64,000 nucleotides of DNA, from assembly GCF_014649855.1 (NCBI RefSeq), contig NZ_BMTV01000009.1, positions 62,001 to 126,000 on the forward strand, written 5' to 3'. Source of the stretch: Streptomyces roseolus. Lineage in GTDB: Bacteria > Actinomycetota > Actinomycetes > Streptomycetales > Streptomycetaceae. Under the pieces are notes generated by a model. The model ran no database searches. It saw nothing but the letters and a program-made list of their open reading frames with translations, and had not been told where the DNA came from. The translations under genes and the position numbers were made by a program. Each line of letters opens with the position of its first letter. Positions within the stretch are counted from its first letter, which is position 1. Shown here piece by piece: positions 25,271-33,116 of the stretch.

Positions 25271-27475
25271 GTGTCGAGCGCAGCCGAACAGCAGGCGGTA
25301 CCGGAGCATGCCCCCGGACGGACCGCGCCCCCGGTGTGGCCGGGGACGCCCACCCCGCTCGGGGCCCGCTGCCGGACCGGCCCGGACGGGACCCGGGGCA
25401 CCAACTTCGCGCTCTGGGCGGGCGGGGCGGAGGCCGTGGAGCTCTGCCTCTTCGCGCCCGACGGCACCGAGACCCGGCTGCCGCTGACCGAACTGACCCA
25501 CGAGATCTGGCACGGCTTCGTGCCCGGCGTCGGCCCCGGGCAGCGGTACGGCTACCGGGTGCACGGCCGCTGGGACCCGTGGACCGGAGCCCGCTGGAAC
25601 CCCGCGAAACTGCTCCTCGACCCGTACGCGCGGGCCGTCGACGGCGACTTCGCGGCGCTGCCCCCGGAGGCGTACGGACACGCCCGGGACTGGCCGCAGC
25701 AGCACGTCGCCGACACCGTCCGCGACGAGCGGGACTCCGCCCCGTACGTGCCCAAGGGGGTCGTCGTGCGGGACGACGACGACTGGTCCGACGACCGCAG
25801 GCCCAAGACGCCCTGGCAGGACTCCGTCATCTACGAACTGCACGTCAAGGGCTTCACCGCCCGGCACCCCGGCATCCCCGAGCGCCTGCGCGGCACCTAC
25901 GCGGGGCTCGCCCACCCGGCCGCGGTCGACCACCTCGTCCGCCTCGGGGTGACGGCGGTCGAGCTGCTGCCGGTGCACCAGTTCGCCCACGAGGACCACC
26001 TGCTGCGGCGCGGCCTCACCAACTACTGGGGCTACAACTCGATCGGCTACTTCGCCCCGCACGCCGGCTACTCCTCGTCCGGCACCACCGGGCAGCAGGT
26101 CGGCGAGTTCAAGCGGATGGTGCGGGCACTGCACGCGGCGGGCATCGAGGTGATCCTCGACGTCGTCTACAACCACACGGCGGAGGCCGGCGAGCTGGGC
26201 CCCACGCTGTCGCTGAAGGGCATCGACAACCGCGGCTACTACCGGCTCCAGTCGGACGCCCGCCGGTACGCCGACTACACCGGCTGCGGCAACACGCTCC
26301 ACGTCGTCCAGCCGCAGGTGCTGCGGCTCATCACCGACTCCCTGCGGTACTGGGTCACCGAGATGGGCGTCGACGGCTTCCGCTTCGACCTGGCGGCCGC
26401 GCTCGCCCGCTCGATGCACGACGTCGACATGCTCTCCCCCTTCCTCGCCGTCATCGCCCAGGACCCCGTCCTGCGCCGGGTCAAGCTCATCGCCGAACCG
26501 TGGGACGTCGGCAACGGCGGCTACCAGGTCGGTGCCTTCCCGCCGCTCTGGACCGAGTGGAACGACCGCTACCGGGACGCCGTACGGGACTTCTGGCGCG
26601 GCGCGCTGCCCGACGTCCGGGACCTCGGCTACCGGCTCTCCGGCTCCAGCGACCTGTACGCCTGGGGCGGCCGCCGCCCCTACGCCTCCGTCAACTTCGT
26701 CACCGCCCACGACGGATTCACGCTCCGCGACCTCGTCACCTACGAGCGCAAGCACAACGAGGCCAACGGCGAGGGCAACCGCGACGGCACCCACGACAAC
26801 CGCTCCTGGAACTGCGGCGCGGAGGGCGAGACCGACGACCCGGCCGTCGCCGCCCTCCGGCTGCGCCAGCTGCGCAACCTTCTCACCACGCTGCTGCTCT
26901 CCACCGGGGTGCCGATGCTCGTCGCCGGCGACGAGATGGGCCGCACCCAGGGCGGCAACAACAACGCGTACTGCCAGGACAACGAGACCAGCTGGCTCGA
27001 CTGGTCGCTCCCCGAAGACCCCGGCCGCGCCCAGCTCCTCGCCCTCACCCGGCGGCTGCTCGCCCTCCGCCACCGCCACCCGGTGCTGCGCCGCCGCGCC
27101 TTCTTCTCCGGCCGGCCGCAGGGCGCGGACGGGCTGCGGGACCTCGCGTGGTTCGGCCCCGACGGCACCGAGATGACCGAACGGGACTGGTACGCGCCCT
27201 CGGCGACGCTCGCCCTCTACCTGTCGGGCCGCGACATACCGGGCCGCGACGAGCGGGGCGAGCAGGTCCTCGACGACAGCTTCCTCGCCGTCCTCCACGC
27301 GGGCCCCGGCCCTCTGGACTTCCGCCTCCCCGGCCCGCCCTGGGCCCAGACGTACGAACGCGTCCTGGACACCGCCGAGGAGGACCAGACCGCGCCCCCG
27401 GGCACCCTCCACCCGGGCGGGGAGGTGCTCACGGTGGGGGCGCGGTCGGTGGTGCTGCTGCGGGTGGTGGGGTGA
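25271..27475 (+). CDS. glgX: Glycogen debranching enzyme GlgX
   Basis: Isoamylase-type enzyme that hydrolyses alpha-1,6 branches left after phosphorylase action. The frame is open further upstream, but GTG 25271 has GGGAGG 8 bases before it and gives a 734-residue protein of normal size. It has a CBM48 domain (TNFALWAGGAEAVELCLF; GYRVHGRW) and then a GH13_11 catalytic domain. Motifs include VILDVVYNHTAEAG, GVDGFRFDLAAAL (nucleophile Asp), LIAEPWDVG (acid/base Glu) and FVTAHDGFTLRDLV. The segment GGNNNAYCQDNETSWLDW is characteristic of GlgX. It is divergent from the L,D-transpeptidase gene and lies about 10 kb from the other glycogen genes. Confidence 0.95.
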   Translation: MSSAAEQQAVPEHAPGRTAPPVWPGTPTPLGARCRTGPDGTRGTNFALWAGGAEAVELCLFAPDGTETRLPLTELTHEIWHGFVPGVGPGQRYGYRVHGRWDPWTGARWNPAKLLLDPYARAVDGDFAALPPEAYGHARDWPQQHVADTVRDERDSAPYVPKGVVVRDDDDWSDDRRPKTPWQDSVIYELHVKGFTARHPGIPERLRGTYAGLAHPAAVDHLVRLGVTAVELLPVHQFAHEDHLLRRGLTNYWGYNSIGYFAPHAGYSSSGTTGQQVGEFKRMVRALHAAGIEVILDVVYNHTAEAGELGPTLSLKGIDNRGYYRLQSDARRYADYTGCGNTLHVVQPQVLRLITDSLRYWVTEMGVDGFRFDLAAALARSMHDVDMLSPFLAVIAQDPVLRRVKLIAEPWDVGNGGYQVGAFPPLWTEWNDRYRDAVRDFWRGALPDVRDLGYRLSGSSDLYAWGGRRPYASVNFVTAHDGFTLRDLVTYERKHNEANGEGNRDGTHDNRSWNCGAEGETDDPAVAALRLRQLRNLLTTLLLSTGVPMLVAGDEMGRTQGGNNNAYCQDNETSWLDWSLPEDPGRAQLLALTRRLLALRHRHPVLRRRAFFSGRPQGADGLRDLAWFGPDGTEMTERDWYAPSATLALYLSGRDIPGRDERGEQVLDDSFLAVLHAGPGPLDFRLPGPPWAQTYERVLDTAEEDQTAPPGTLHPGGEVLTVGARSVVLLRVVG

Positions 27476-27530
27476 GGGCCACCGCCCGCGGGGGTCAGCG
27501 GAGGGTCACGTAGCAGGTCGACTTCTCGGC

Positions 27531-27568
27531 CCCCAGGAGACCGTGCCTTTCGGCCCGGTCTCCTGGGG
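27531..27568 (-). ncRNA. Hairpin with GNRA loop beyond tnpB, candidate omega-RNA segment
   Basis: Arms 27531-27543 and 27556-27568 pair over 13 bp. Read on the minus strand, the loop is itself GCC-GAAA-GGC, a GNRA tetraloop on a 3-bp stem. It lies 55 bases past the tnpB stop on the coding strand, where the omega-RNA/right end is expected. It could alternatively be the glgX terminator, being 56 bases past that stop. Confidence 0.45.
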
Positions 27569-27622
27569 CCGTGATTGCAGGTGGAGCGCGACCGGCCGTC
27601 GCGTGGTCCCCTGCGTCCGGAA

Positions 27623-28786
27623 CTACCTTGCGGTGGTTCCGGGGCGGTTGACCGCGCCCCGCTTCCACACAGCGTCGCCCCGGTGGGCGATGTTGCGGGA
27701 ACAGTTGTGGTCCGCGTGCGGGACCGCTCCGCAGGAGCGGCACACGAACCGTGCCTGGGACACCCTGTTCGTACGGTGGGTGCGTCTGCACTCCGAGCAC
27801 TGCCGGGAGGTGTTGCGCGGGTCGACGAAGACCACGGGCACCCCCGCCCGTCGTGCCTTGTACTCGACGAAGGCGCCGAGCTGGGCGAACGCCCAGGAGT
27901 GCAGTCGTGCCCGCTGGTCCTTCTCGGCCGTGACCCTCTGCCGGATGCCGCCCAGGTCTTCCAGGGCGATCCCGCGCGAGGTGCGTTCAGCGGTGGCGAC
28001 GAGCCGTTTGGCGATGATGTGGTTGGTGTTCGCCGCGTGACGGGACTCGCGGCGCCGGATGCGCTTCAGGGCCCGCTTGGCGGACTTGGTGCGCTTCTTC
28101 TGGAGTTTGGCCCGCAGGTTCACCATCCGCCCGCGGTAGCGGTCGAGTCGGCGGCCGGACATGATCTCGCCGTCCGAGGTGGTGGCGATGTTCACGATGC
28201 CCAGATCCACCCCGAGGAACCCGGACGGCTCGGACACCGGCGGCTCGGGGATGTCGATGGTGGCGATCAGGAAGAACATGCCGTCACGCATCACCGGATC
28301 GGACTCGCCCTTGCGAGACGCCAGCAGCTTCAGCGCCTCGGGGGAGCAGACGAACGGGATGCGCTTGATCCGCCCGGCCACCGTCCAGATCGACACCGTC
28401 CGGGCATCGAGGTTCCAGGTCAGGATGCGGTCGTCGAACGGCTGCGCCGCGTCCTCCCGGAACCGGATCGGCTTCGACTCCGCCCGCAGGCGGCGCTTCG
28501 AGCCCTCTCGGCCGAGATTCCCCGCCTTGATGTTGCCCTTCAGGGTGGCGTAGGCGTCGCAGACCTTCTTCACCACCCGCACCGCGGGCTGCGCCCCGAG
28601 GTCGTACTCCGCCTTGAGGGCGAAGTACACCTCCTTCTGCAGCACGTTCCGCCGCTTCAGGTCCTTGACGAAGGCCACCTCGGACGCGTGGTTCGCCGCC
28701 CGGTTGCAGGCACGCAGGGTCGCCGCCAGTGCGTCCGCGTCATGCGCGGACACCGGCAACAACTTCACCCGCGTAACAATCTTCAC
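27623..28786 (-). CDS. tnpB: TnpB RNA-guided nuclease (IS605/IS1341 type)
   Basis: TnpB is the omega-RNA-guided DNA nuclease from which Cas12 evolved; it helps the element persist by cutting empty donor sites. With the GTG start giving MKIVTRVKLLP (chosen by family form; an ATG 48 bases upstream is also open) it has 387 residues. The N-terminal helical part contains TLRACNRAANHASEVAF. The RuvC-like catalytic residues are all present: Asp194 in GVDLGIVN, Glu276 in IALEDLGG and Asp359 in HADHNCSRNIA. The zinc finger has CxxC pairs at Cys330/333 and Cys349/352. A basic stretch KKRTKSAKRALKRIRRRESRH lies between RuvC I and II. The gene therefore looks catalytically intact. No ribosome site is obvious. 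Confidence 0.9.
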   Translation of the reverse strand: MKIVTRVKLLPVSAHDADALAATLRACNRAANHASEVAFVKDLKRRNVLQKEVYFALKAEYDLGAQPAVRVVKKVCDAYATLKGNIKAGNLGREGSKRRLRAESKPIRFREDAAQPFDDRILTWNLDARTVSIWTVAGRIKRIPFVCSPEALKLLASRKGESDPVMRDGMFFLIATIDIPEPPVSEPSGFLGVDLGIVNIATTSDGEIMSGRRLDRYRGRMVNLRAKLQKKRTKSAKRALKRIRRRESRHAANTNHIIAKRLVATAERTSRGIALEDLGGIRQRVTAEKDQRARLHSWAFAQLGAFVEYKARRAGVPVVFVDPRNTSRQCSECRRTHRTNRVSQARFVCRSCGAVPHADHNCSRNIAHRGDAVWKRGAVNRPGTTAR

Positions 28787-28868
28787 GCACAGCACGCTGC
28801 CACGACCAACCCCTGATAGTTCGCTCCTTCCCATGGCTCATGCAAAGGAGTGAACCCTCACGAAATGG

Positions 28869-28887
28869 CCCGCACCGCGGGTGCGGG
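28869..28887 (-). repeat. Short hairpin upstream of tnpB (possible left-end palindrome)
   Basis: CCCGCACC (28869-28876) and GGTGCGGG (28880-28887) form an 8-bp stem with a 3-base loop. It lies about 80-100 bases upstream of the tnpB start, as expected for a left-end structure recognised by a Y1 transposase. It may also be unrelated. Confidence 0.4.
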
Positions 28888-28990
28888 AGGGTTGCGACCG
28901 GCCACCGAGGCACGACGGCGGCGACCGCACGGAGGGGCCGTCCGAAAATCGGGTGAGACGTGTCAGTGGTGAACCGTAGGGTCGGACCTG

Positions 28991-30787
28991 ATGCCCGAGA
29001 AACCTGCCACCCCCGAGGACCGCCCCGCCGACCGTTCGGCGGTGCGGGTGCTGTTGCGGCTCTGGCCGTACGTCCGGCCCGTGCGCGGGCGGTTCTTCAG
29101 TGCCGCCGCCGTCGCGATCGTCGCCTCCTGTCTGTCGCTCGTCATTCCGCTGGTGCTCAAGTGGCTGGTGGACGGGCCGGTCGCGGACCGGGACCCGGGC
29201 GGGGTGTGGCTGGGGGCGTTGTACCTGCTGCTGCTGGGCTTCGCGGAGGCCGGTCTCTTCGGGCTGCGGCGGTGGCTGGTGGCCCGTCCGCTGTCCTCGG
29301 TGGAGGCGCGGATGCGGGAGGACCTGTACGGCCGGCTCCAGCGGCTGCCGATCGCCTTCCACGACCGGTGGGCGTCCGGGCAGTTGCTCTCGCGCGGGAC
29401 GACGGACCTGATGCTGGTCCGGATGTTCCTGGCCTTCCCGCTGACCTTCCTGGTGGTCAACGGGGTGACGCTGCTGGCCGGCTGCGCCCTGCTGCTCGCG
29501 CAGGACTGGTCGCTCGGCCTGGTGCTGCTGACGCCGGTGGTGCCGGTGGTGGTGCTCTGCTCGTTCTTCGAGAGCCGGTACGCGGTCGTCGCGCGCCGCG
29601 CGCAGGACCAGGTCGGCGATCTGACGACGGTCGTCGAGGAGAGCGTCCTCGGCATCCGGATCGTCAAGGGCTTCGGCCGGCACCGCAGCCAGGCGGAGTC
29701 CTTCCGCCAGCTCGCCCGGCTGCTGCGCTCCACCGAGCTGGCCAAGGCGCGGCTGCTCGCGCTGATCTGGGCGCTCATCACGATCCTGCCGGAGCTGGCG
29801 ATCGGGGCGACGCTGGTCCTCGGCACGGTCCAGGTCGCGGACGGGGACCTGTCGGCGGGCACGCTCGTCGCCTTCCTGTCGACGGCGCTCGCGCTGCGCT
29901 GGCCGGTGGAGTCGATCGGCTTCCTCCTGGCGATGAGCCAGGAGGCGGCGACGGCCACCGAGCGGTACTTCGAAGTGATGGACGCGGAGGCGGAGCCGGA
30001 CACGGCGGTGGCGGGCGGCGGGCCGGCCGCCGGGGGCCCGGACGGGGTGCGCTTCGAGCGGGTGTCGTTCCGGTATCCGGACGCCCCGGAGGGGACGCCG
30101 CCGGTCCTGGACGGCATCGACCTGCACATCCGGCCCGGGGAGACGCTCGCCCTGGTCGGCGCCACGGGGTCCGGCAAGACGACGCTCACCGCGCTCGTCC
30201 CGCGGCTGCACGAGGCGACCGGCGGGCGGATCCTGCTCGACGGCGAGGACATCGCCCTGATGGACCGGGAGCGGCTGCGGTCGCTGGTGTCGGTGGCCTT
30301 CGAGGAGCCGACGCTCTTCTCGGCGAGCGTCGGGGAGAACGTGCTGATGGGCGCCGGGCAGGACGCCGGCGGGGCGGAGCTGCGGCGCGCCCTGGGGATC
30401 GCGCAGGCGGACGGTTTCGTGGACCGGCTGCCGGAGGGCGCGGGGACGCAGGTCGGCGAGCAGGGGCTGAGTCTGTCGGGCGGGCAGCGGCAGCGGCTCG
30501 CGCTGGCGCGGGCGGTGGTCGGCCGGCCGCGCTTCCTGGTCCTGGACGATCCGCTGTCGGCGCTCGACGTGCACACGGAGGCGCGGGTGGAGGCGGCCCT
30601 GCGCGAGGTGCTGAAGGAGACGACGGCGCTGGTCGTGGCGCACCGGCCGTCGACGGTCATGCTGGCCGACCGGGTGGCGCTGCTCTCGGGCGGGCGGATC
30701 GCGGCGGTCGGCACCCATCAGGAACTGCTGCGGAGCAGCGGCGAGTACGCGTGGCTGATGGCCGGCGAGGGGGACGGGGAACGATGA
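28991..30787 (+). CDS. ABC exporter half-transporter, degenerate-site subunit
   Basis: A 598-residue type IV ABC exporter half: six membrane helices (about residues 30-330), then an ATPase domain. Walker A is GATGSGKTT (about 390) and the signature LSGGQRQRLALARA is canonical (about 494). Walker B reads FLVLDDPLSALD, so the catalytic Glu is replaced by Asp. The Q-loop region reads VAFEEPTLFS with Glu where Gln is normal. These changes mark the subunit contributing the non-hydrolytic site in heterodimeric exporters such as TM287/288 or BmrC/D. The stop overlaps the start of the partner gene by 4 bases (ATGA). The cargo is unknown; drugs or lipids are the usual substrates. Confidence 0.92.
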   Translation: MPEKPATPEDRPADRSAVRVLLRLWPYVRPVRGRFFSAAAVAIVASCLSLVIPLVLKWLVDGPVADRDPGGVWLGALYLLLLGFAEAGLFGLRRWLVARPLSSVEARMREDLYGRLQRLPIAFHDRWASGQLLSRGTTDLMLVRMFLAFPLTFLVVNGVTLLAGCALLLAQDWSLGLVLLTPVVPVVVLCSFFESRYAVVARRAQDQVGDLTTVVEESVLGIRIVKGFGRHRSQAESFRQLARLLRSTELAKARLLALIWALITILPELAIGATLVLGTVQVADGDLSAGTLVAFLSTALALRWPVESIGFLLAMSQEAATATERYFEVMDAEAEPDTAVAGGGPAAGGPDGVRFERVSFRYPDAPEGTPPVLDGIDLHIRPGETLALVGATGSGKTTLTALVPRLHEATGGRILLDGEDIALMDRERLRSLVSVAFEEPTLFSASVGENVLMGAGQDAGGAELRRALGIAQADGFVDRLPEGAGTQVGEQGLSLSGGQRQRLALARAVVGRPRFLVLDDPLSALDVHTEARVEAALREVLKETTALVVAHRPSTVMLADRVALLSGGRIAAVGTHQELLRSSGEYAWLMAGEGDGER

Positions 30788-32643
30788 CGGAGACCACGCT
30801 CGCGCGCGCGGACGAGGAGGAGCGGGCGGACGGGTCGGGTCCCGGCTCGGGCGATCCGTTCGATCGGGACGATCTGCCGGCGCCGCGCGGGGCGACCGGG
30901 GCGCTGCTGCGCTCGCTGCTGGCCGGGCACCGGTTCGCGGTGGCGGTGGCGGCGCTGGTGCTGCTGGTGAAGGAGGCGGCGGTCCAGGCGGGCCCGCTGC
31001 TCGTGGCGTACGCGATCGACCGGGGCGTGCCGGCCTTCCGGGCCGGTGACCACGGGCCGCTGATCGCGGTGGCGGTCGGCTACCTGCTGTGCGCGGTGGG
31101 CGCGGGGGCGCTCCAGTACGGCTTCGTGCGGGGCGCGGCGCGGATCAACCAGGACGTGCTGCTCGACCTGCGGGGGCGGATCTTCCGGCACGCGCAGGTG
31201 CTGAGCGTGGACTTCCACGAGCGGTACACCTCGGGGCGGCTGATCTCGCGGTCGACGACGGACGTGGAGTCGCTGCGGGAGCTGCTGTCGGAGGGGCTCC
31301 AGGAACTGATCGGGGTGGTGCTGTCGTTCGTGTCGATCTCGCTGGTGCTGCTCTGGCTGGACCTGGGGATCGGCGCGGTGGCGGTGGCCTCCTTCGGGCC
31401 GCTGTACCTGCTGGTGCGGAGCTACCGGCGACGGGCGGGCGCGGTGTACGCGGAGCGGTCGACGGCGATCGCCGGGGTGATCGTGAAGTTCGCGGAGACG
31501 ATGAACGGCATCCGGCCGGTGCGGGCCTTCCGCCGGGAGCGGGTGAACGACGCGGAGTTCGCGGGGCTCAACCACCGGCACGAGCGGAGCAACGGGGACG
31601 CGCTCCTGGAGATGGCCCGCTATGTGGTGGGCTCACGCCTCGTGGCGAACACGGCGGTGGCCGGAATGTGCCTGTGGGGGGCCTACCGGGTCGCGGAGGG
31701 TTCGCTGGAGCTGGGCGTGCTCGCGGCGGCGGTGCTGTACGTGCGGCGGCTGTACGACCCGATCGACCGGCTCGGGATGTTCCTCAACTCGTACGAGTCG
31801 GCGGCCGCTTCGCTCACGAAGATCGCGGGGCTGCTCGCGCAGGAGCCGGGCGTGCCGGAGGCGGAGGTCCCGCGGGAGCTGCCGGAGCGGGTGGGGGCGG
31901 CGCCGGGCCGGGAGGTCGTCTTCGACGGGGTGCGGTTCGCCTACCGGACGGGCGGCGAGGTGCTGCCCCGCTTCTCCCTGCGGATCCCGGCCGGGCAGAC
32001 GGTGGCGGTGGTCGGGGCGACCGGCGCGGGCAAGTCGACGCTGGCGAAGCTGCTCGCCCGTTTCTACGACCCGACGGAGGGCCGGGTGCTGCTCGACGGC
32101 GTGGACCTGCGGGAACTGTCGACGCCCGAGCTGCGGCGGGGTGTGGTGATGGTGACGCAGGAGGCGTTCCTCTTCTCCGGCACGGTCGCGGAGAACATCG
32201 CGATCGGCCGCCCGGACGCGACCCGGGAGGAGATCGAGCGGGCGGCGAAGGCGATCGGCGCGCACGAGTTCATCGCCGGCCTGCCGGACGGCTACGACAC
32301 CGACGTACGGAAGCGGGGTGGCCGGATCTCGGCCGGTCAGCGCCAGTTGGTGGCCTTCGCGCGGGCGCTCCTGGCGGATCCCGCGGTGCTCATCCTGGAC
32401 GAGGCGACGAGCTCGCTGGACGTGCCGGGCGAGCGGGCGGTGCAGCACGCGATGGACACGGTCCTGGCGGGCCGCACGGCGGTGGTCATCGCCCACCGCC
32501 TGTCCACGGTCGAGGTCGCGGACCGGGTCCTGGTGATGGAGGCGGGCCGGATCGTGGAGGACGGCGCCCCGGCCGAACTGGTCGGCGGCGAGGGCCGTTA
32601 CGCGGGCCTCCACCGCGCCTGGCGCGACTCGCTGGCGGGCTGA
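30784..32643 (+). CDS. ABC exporter half-transporter, catalytic-site subunit
   Basis: A 619-residue partner of the preceding gene, with a 50-residue polar N-terminal leader, six membrane helices and an ATPase domain. Walker A is GATGAGKST (about 411). Walker B is VLILDEATSSLD with the catalytic Glu, and the Q-loop is normal (VTQEAFLFSG). Its signature motif is RISAGQRQLVAFARA instead of LSGGQ. A degenerate signature here opposite a degenerate Walker B in the partner is exactly the pairing that creates one active and one inactive ATP site. No regulatory gene (MarR/TetR) is adjacent to hint at a substrate. Confidence 0.92.
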   Translation: MTETTLARADEEERADGSGPGSGDPFDRDDLPAPRGATGALLRSLLAGHRFAVAVAALVLLVKEAAVQAGPLLVAYAIDRGVPAFRAGDHGPLIAVAVGYLLCAVGAGALQYGFVRGAARINQDVLLDLRGRIFRHAQVLSVDFHERYTSGRLISRSTTDVESLRELLSEGLQELIGVVLSFVSISLVLLWLDLGIGAVAVASFGPLYLLVRSYRRRAGAVYAERSTAIAGVIVKFAETMNGIRPVRAFRRERVNDAEFAGLNHRHERSNGDALLEMARYVVGSRLVANTAVAGMCLWGAYRVAEGSLELGVLAAAVLYVRRLYDPIDRLGMFLNSYESAAASLTKIAGLLAQEPGVPEAEVPRELPERVGAAPGREVVFDGVRFAYRTGGEVLPRFSLRIPAGQTVAVVGATGAGKSTLAKLLARFYDPTEGRVLLDGVDLRELSTPELRRGVVMVTQEAFLFSGTVAENIAIGRPDATREEIERAAKAIGAHEFIAGLPDGYDTDVRKRGGRISAGQRQLVAFARALLADPAVLILDEATSSLDVPGERAVQHAMDTVLAGRTAVVIAHRLSTVEVADRVLVMEAGRIVEDGAPAELVGGEGRYAGLHRAWRDSLAG

Positions 32644-33116
32644 CGGGACGGCGGGCCGGGCGAACGCGTCGACGTGACCCGGAGGGGGCGGTGGGGCGGC
32701 GTCCGACGGTCCCGGCCGGACGGCCCGGGGCGCGGACGCGGAGGGTCCTGTTCCCGCCGAAATATTTCGGCCATCGGGTCGGTAAAGGCGCCTCGTGTCC
32801 GAAGGGCGGGACGGTGGGCGGCGCCGCGGCCGACCGCCGCGCGGGCCGTGCGGCGTTCCCGCACGCCGAACGGGGTGTGACGCTTCACCCGCGATCGACG
32901 AAACGTCCGGTTAACGAACCCGGCCGTGCGCGCAGCGGACGACTTCCGGCCAAGTTGTTGACGCGGTCCTGACAGGTACCGGCGGTAGCTGCGACTCTCT
33001 CCCAGGTTCCTCGCAATCGCGTTCGCCGCATCACCCGTTCGTGTGTCACCGCTCTGTTTGCACCGCCCGGCCCGCCCACCCAGCGGACCGGTACCCCCCT
33101 CGCAAAAGGAGTCCGC
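32644..33116. other. 473-base intergenic region before the M4 protease gene
   Basis: No protein gene is seen. The region contains a 16-bp perfect palindrome (32756-32771). A TTGACG box at 32958 has no good -10 partner at normal spacing. The last 20 bases hold the ribosome site AAAAGGAG. This length fits a regulated promoter for the secreted protease. Confidence 0.55.
32756..32771. promoter_or_regulatory. 16-bp perfect palindrome, candidate operator
   Basis: GCCGAAATATTTCGGC reads the same on both strands. In DNA of over 70% GC an uninterrupted AT-centred palindrome is unlikely by chance. It lies 346 bases upstream of the protease start and 113 bases after the exporter stop, so it could also be a weak structure in the exporter 3' end. 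No matching repressor gene is adjacent. Confidence 0.45.

Larger units (their letters stand above)
27531..28887 (-). mobile_element. IS200/IS605-superfamily element with solitary tnpB (ends approximate)
   Basis: An intact tnpB is flanked by a hairpin on each side (27531-27568 beyond its 3' end; 28869-28887 beyond its 5' end). These match the subterminal hairpins expected of this transposon class, which lacks inverted terminal repeats. No tnpA (Y1 transposase) is present, so it is of the IS1341 type and must be mobilised in trans. It lies between glgX and an ABC exporter operon. The true ends cannot be fixed without an empty site. Confidence 0.7.
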
